From an uncultured Leuconostoc sp. (GTDB lineage: Bacteria; Bacillota; Bacilli; Lactobacillales; Lactobacillaceae): 16,020 bases of DNA. Shown here one piece after another: positions 13,744 to 16,020 of the stretch. The notes beneath the pieces were generated by a model, which saw only the letters and a list, made by a program, of their open reading frames with translations, had not been told where the DNA came from and searched no databases. How positions within the stretch are numbered: position 1 is the stretch's first letter; every line of letters starts with the position of its first letter. Both the position numbers and the translations under genes were made by a program. The stretch is taken from NCBI RefSeq assembly GCF_946222815.1, contig NZ_CAMJRK010000026.1, forward strand, positions 1-16,020, written 5' to 3'.

Positions 13744-13811
13744 AAAAAAAGTTCATCGCTGGCAGGCGACGAACTCGAGGGCTAGTGAACTCCTAGACCT
13801 ATATATTCTAT
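13744..13811 (-). ncRNA. Candidate small RNA, about 68 nt
   Basis: A minus-strand unit read from right to left. It starts with TTGTTT (13840-13845), a 16-base spacer and TATAAT (13818-13823). The predicted RNA starts near 13811 and contains one hairpin with GG-U-CUAG/CUAGCC pairing (13780-13799), then a 9-bp hairpin (13751-13759 with 13766-13774, one G·U only on this strand) followed by seven U (13744-13750). No open reading frame fits inside. Its loop CUGCCA is complementary to the loop UGGCAG of the plus-strand terminator hairpin 20 bases away. A convergent short RNA of about 66 nt is the layout of Fst/par type I antitoxins, but I find no toxin peptide, so that identity is speculative. Confidence 0.4.
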
Positions 13812-13974
13812 AATCAAATTATATCATTATACGAGACAAAAACAAAATAATTTGCGTTGCTTTTAAAGGATAAAGATAGTTAAGCATTCGAGTAAGTATT
13901 ATTCCTACAGTGTCATTAATTAAAATGACTGATAAACTAATGCGTAGACATGATTATTCAGAGTGTGCTCTTTT

Positions 13975-14085
13975 ATGAGGGTAAATGGCGACACAATTAT
14001 GAGATTAAAAAATGATTTTGATATTAATATCAAGATATATGAGCAAGGTAAAATTAAGGAAAATGGGTGGATTGAGTTAACGTGA
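13975..14085 (+). CDS. Small hypothetical protein, coupled to the next gene
   Basis: A 36-codon frame (start MRVNGDTIMRLKN, rich in Lys, Ile and Asn, ending ENGWIELT) whose stop overlaps the GTG start of the next gene as GTGA, the main reason to list it. An internal Met codon at 13999 would give 28 residues. There is no convincing ribosome binding site, so it may instead be the tail of a decayed larger gene. No family recognised. Confidence 0.3.
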   Translation: MRVNGDTIMRLKNDFDINIKIYEQGKIKENGWIELT

Positions 14086-14375
14086 TTGATTTATTGGGAA
14101 TGATTGTCATATTCGCTGATGAGCTATTTGATGTGGACGATAAAAACCCTTTTGGCTTTAAATTTTGGTTATCTGTGATTGTGTGGCTCGCTTCTTTGGT
14201 ATTTTTAATGACAGCCATTATTTTTGCGCTTGTCTTATTACCCATGCTAAAATCAGACATATGGTGGGTCATTGCAATCGTAGATAGTCTACTGATCATG
14301 TTTTCTTTTTACACTGGCAAAAGAGTGATCTCATGGGCATATGTCATCATCAACAATATCAAGGCACATACTTAA
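14082..14375 (+). CDS. Small membrane protein, unknown function
   Basis: 97 residues with two or three hydrophobic helices: a strong one at about 28-53 (WLSVIVWLASLVFLMTAIIF), another at about 60-76, and a weaker one near 82-92. The N-terminus is acidic (DELFDVDDKN). The GTG start at 14082 overlaps the preceding small frame by 4 bases (GTGA), which suggests coupled translation. ATG 14100 is the alternative start, but neither has a clear ribosome binding site. A perfect long-stem terminator follows at once, supporting a real transcript. I recognise no family; size and topology would fit an immunity-like or accessory membrane protein, but no partner gene is present to say so. Confidence 0.6.
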   Translation: MIDLLGMIVIFADELFDVDDKNPFGFKFWLSVIVWLASLVFLMTAIIFALVLLPMLKSDIWWVIAIVDSLLIMFSFYTGKRVISWAYVIINNIKAHT

Positions 14376-14379
14376 AAAG

Positions 14380-14428
14380 TAAAAACCGATAACTTAGACT
14401 GTATCAAAGTCTAAGTTATCGGTTTTTA
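14380..14428. terminator. Perfect 21-bp-stem terminator
   Basis: Arms 14380-14400 and 14408-14428 are fully complementary with a 7-base loop and A-run/T-run ends, so it can work in both directions. It lies 5 bases after the small membrane protein gene. The following 173 bases to the HxlR gene show nothing else recognisable. Confidence 0.9.
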
Positions 14429-14601
14429 TGTCATGTAAATACGATTCATTCGTCACACGTTTAAAATTGCTATCAAGAGGCGAATCTCTGTTCGTGTAGT
14501 TTCTATCAAGCATATAATAATAGAATGAAAAGGCAAAAATTACCATTTCTGTAATTTCTACTTTTTTATGTGTTCAATGTTAAGCAATAATTTAATTGCA
14601 T

Positions 14602-14916
14602 CTAAGCATTTTCTTCAAACCATGTATTCATAGCAGTAAATATGGGGCGCAGATTTTCACCTTTTTGAGTCAGTTGGTAGGTAAACTGTGGCGGGTTTGC
14701 TTCTTGTTGCTTTCTAACTAAAATGCCATTTTCTTCTAAAAATCTTAAACGAATGGCTAGAGAGCGCGGATTAATATTAGGTAAAGAGCGTAGCAAGGTG
14801 CCAAAATGGATATTATTTGCTAATATCTGTACTAAGATATCAGTTGTCCATTTTGGTTTTAAAATATTAAGTACCTCATAGGCGTTACAATGCACTTCTT
14901 TTTTTTCTTCTAGCAT
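14602..14916 (-). CDS. HxlR-family transcriptional regulator
   Basis: A 104-residue winged-helix dimeric regulator of the HxlR/YodB type, many of which sense quinones, aldehydes or disulfide stress. Family marks are VHCNAYEVLNILKPKWTTDIL (9-27, with Trp23), FGTLLRSLPNINPRSLAIRLRFLEENGILVRK (recognition helix region, 38-69) and the wing FTYQLTQKGENL (78-89). The only Cys, Cys10, sits where YodB and HypR carry their redox-sensing Cys, so thiol-based sensing is plausible. The minus-strand ATG lies about 13 bases from TAGGGA, a loose spacing. The gene is divergent from an OYE-like remnant and an MFS exporter, the classical arrangement for a regulator of the neighbouring detoxification genes. Confidence 0.9.
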   Translation of the reverse strand: MLEEKKEVHCNAYEVLNILKPKWTTDILVQILANNIHFGTLLRSLPNINPRSLAIRLRFLEENGILVRKQQEANPPQFTYQLTQKGENLRPIFTAMNTWFEENA

Positions 14917-14974
14917 ACTATAAAAAAATTCCCTACTTCATAATAAAAATTATCTGTTGTAATATAAAGATATC

Positions 14975-14993
14975 GTTAGACGGCCGTTTGACA
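14975..14993. promoter_or_regulatory. Dyad and -35 element in the HxlR/exporter divergent region
   Basis: GTTAGACGG-CCGTTTGAC (14975-14992) is an imperfect dyad (7 of 9 positions) centred on CGGCCG. It overlaps a perfect TTGACA (14988-14993) on the plus strand. It is the best operator candidate for the HxlR protein. No convincing -10 lies at the right distance from the TTGACA, so the promoter itself is unproven. Confidence 0.4.
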
Positions 14994-15047
14994 ATGAACA
15001 GCAACAATAAAGTACCTTTCTAAAAATTATAAGATGTGGGGATAATT

Positions 15048-15194
15048 ATGTCAAATTACGAGAGTATCGATGATATCATCAGTCAAAGTAGCACAAGATA
15101 TTTTGGCGAAGGAGATAGGAAAGTTGCAGTTGGACGACCCTTGTTGGTTAATCCAAATTGGATCAATGAATTGGAGAAATACAATGTTAGATAA
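15048..15194 (+). pseudogene. Short gene resembling the C-terminal end of an Old Yellow Enzyme-type oxidoreductase
   Basis: A 48-codon frame with ATG 15048 and GGGGA at 15038-15042. Its second half reads YFGEGDRKVAVGRPLLVNPNW. The GRPLLVNPNW segment is the pattern near the C-terminus of OYE-type NADH:flavin oxidoreductases (GRPxxANPDW). The FMN-binding barrel expected before it is missing, so this is probably a remnant left by an internal deletion that joined a start region to the tail. It is out of frame with and overlaps the exporter gene by 11 bases. It may now serve only as a translated leader coupling to the exporter. Family assignment rests on this short motif alone. Confidence 0.45.
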
Positions 15195-16020
15195 ATCGCG
15201 TCAAGTAACATCTCCATGGACATTAGTCATATTGTCCGTTGGTTTTATCATGGCTGTATTAGATACAACTGGTGTTGTACTCGCTGTACCTACGATTGAA
15301 GTAGAATTACATATTGCACTGAATGATTCTATTTGGATTTTAAATGCTTATATTTTAGCATTAAGTAGCTTGTTACTTGCATCTGGTAATTTGGCTCGTA
15401 AATTTGGTGCCAAACGTCTTTTTATTACAGGTATGCTGTTTTTTGTTGGAGCATCCATTGGGTCAGGTATTTCTACTAATATTTGGATGATGGTCTTTTT
15501 CAGATTATTTCAAGGTGCCGGGGCAGCAATGTTTATGCCCAGTGCCATGACGATACTATTTGTAAGCTATTCAGAATCCAAAACGAGAGCCAGAGTGTTA
15601 GGCATATGGACAGCAATTATTTCTGTGGCAACCGGAACGGGCTCATTAATTGGTGGTACTTTAGTTACGAACTTTGGCTGGCATAGTATTTTTTATATCA
15701 ATGTGCCATTAGGAATTGTTGCTATTTTATATGTCCAACATTTAAAAATTGATGACCCACATGACAAGTTATTAAAGATCAATATTTTAGATAATGTTGT
15801 TCTGTTTGGAACACTTTCGAGTTTAGTCATATTTCTTGTAGAGATCAGTCAAAAAAACGATCAAAATAACAATAGTGTTGTACTTTTTGGTGTATTATTT
15901 ATAATATTTTCAATCTTATTAGTATTTCTAGAGAAAAAATCTCAAAAACCAATTATTCCAATTGAATTATTAAAACGTCCCCAATTTTTAATGTCTAATT
16001 TATTTGGGTTTGTAATAAAC
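15184..16020 (+). CDS. DHA2-family MFS multidrug exporter (partial, runs off window)
   Basis: The N-terminal 279 residues of a 14-helix EmrB/QacA-type drug:H+ antiporter in the cytoplasmic membrane; the gene continues past the window end without a stop. ATG 15184 is preceded by GGAG at 15173-15176 with 7-base spacing. Visible family motifs are the TM1 acidic motif AVLDTTGVVLAVPTI, TM2 with WILNAYILALSS, the GNLARKFGAKRLF loop (motif A), RLFQGAGAAMFMP in TM4, the TM5 antiporter motif TGTGSLIGGTL, then WHSIFYINVPLG. It overlaps the OYE-like remnant by 11 bases and lies divergent from the HxlR regulator, which probably controls it. It belongs to the same family as the broken exporter gene at 12433 but is clearly diverged, so it may now be the functional one. 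Confidence 0.92.
   Translation, partial: MLDKSRQVTSPWTLVILSVGFIMAVLDTTGVVLAVPTIEVELHIALNDSIWILNAYILALSSLLLASGNLARKFGAKRLFITGMLFFVGASIGSGISTNIWMMVFFRLFQGAGAAMFMPSAMTILFVSYSESKTRARVLGIWTAIISVATGTGSLIGGTLVTNFGWHSIFYINVPLGIVAILYVQHLKIDDPHDKLLKINILDNVVLFGTLSSLVIFLVEISQKNDQNNNSVVLFGVLFIIFSILLVFLEKKSQKPIIPIELLKRPQFLMSNLFGFVIN

Larger units (their letters stand above)
13629..13974. other. Gene-poor, hairpin-rich stretch downstream of the broken exporter
   Basis: It holds a 26-bp palindrome (13679-13704), a plus-strand terminator (13710-13735), a minus-strand hairpin with T-run (13744-13774) preceded by a minus-strand promoter-like pair (13818-13845), and then AT-rich sequence without recognisable content. 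A plus-strand frame that stays open from 13544 to 13813 crosses all the hairpins and the end of the exporter gene; I do not accept it as a gene. Confidence 0.6.

Noticed and set aside
13740..13800. The two TGGCAG-loop hairpins as an array of repeats (CRISPR-like or mobile-element end).
   Set aside because: Only two copies exist, the stems differ, and each has its own terminator-type tail. There are no spacers or cas genes.
13653..13804. CCTATAT at 13653 and 13798 as a par-type direct repeat pair.
   Set aside because: Seven AT-rich bases are too few to be significant, and no Fst-like peptide is encoded nearby.
13544..13813. A plus-strand open frame of 89 codons.
   Set aside because: It overlaps the exporter gene's true C-terminal frame and then crosses a palindrome, a terminator and a second hairpin. 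It has no ribosome binding site or family resemblance.
15483..15686. A 67-codon plus-strand frame.
   Set aside because: It lies inside the second exporter gene, whose own frame is open with clear MFS motifs throughout.

Overview
The window comes from a low-GC Gram-positive bacterium, most likely a lactic acid bacterium of the Lactobacillaceae (Leuconostoc/Weissella-like). The reasons are the AT-rich base composition, strong AGGAGG-type ribosome binding sites, short operons closed by T-tailed hairpins, and the gene set: a membrane-type D-lactate dehydrogenase, Ktr potassium uptake, a small matrixin-like protease, and HxlR/PadR/Rrf2 regulators with paired transporters. The species assignment is an inference. 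I see no rRNA, tRNA, CRISPR array, phage module or intact insertion sequence.

Layout. 1-2985: a two-gene MacB/FtsX-type ABC exporter (ATPase, then a 757-residue permease with a 1-base overlap), closed by a terminator. 2986-3439: a 450-base gap with no gene, ending in the operator/promoter of a type II toxin-antitoxin pair. 3440-3975: YefM antitoxin and YoeB toxin, with a duplicated composite TGTACA-type operator over the promoter and ribosome binding site. 4065-4589: a PadR-type regulator broken by one in-frame TAG at a conserved Tyr position; its ribosome binding site lies in one arm of a 13-bp inverted repeat. 4656-5093: an OsmC/Ohr peroxiredoxin. 5211-5900: an anchored or secreted matrixin-like zinc protease. 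6072-7757: D-lactate dehydrogenase (dld). 7813-9919, minus strand: ktrB then ktrA. 10113-10784: a SAP-domain protein of unknown role. 10857-12213, minus strand: a QorB-like NAD(P)H:quinone reductase and an Rrf2 regulator, each with its own promoter; the reductase promoter carries a perfect 14-bp-arm palindrome. 12433-13628: a DHA2-type drug exporter gene with an internal deletion and frame change. 13629-14081: a gene-poor, hairpin-rich stretch with a 26-bp palindrome and a candidate small minus-strand RNA facing a plus-strand terminator. 13975-14375: a small coupled pair ending in a 97-residue membrane protein. 14602-14916, minus strand: an HxlR regulator. 15048-15194: a short gene resembling the C-terminal end of an Old Yellow Enzyme-type oxidoreductase. 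15184 to the window end: a second DHA2-type exporter, cut by the window edge.

How it fits together. The right half has a theme of electrophile/quinone and drug defence: a QorB-like reductase, Rrf2 and HxlR regulators, two DHA2 exporters and an OYE-like remnant. It also shows decay: one exporter deleted, the OYE reduced to a stub, PadR nonsense-mutated. The middle is core physiology (lactate oxidation, K+ homeostasis). The least explained elements are the duplicated toxin-antitoxin operator, the split PadR gene with its hairpin leader, and the convergent hairpin/small-RNA region near 13.7-13.8 kb, whose two opposite-strand hairpins have complementary loops.
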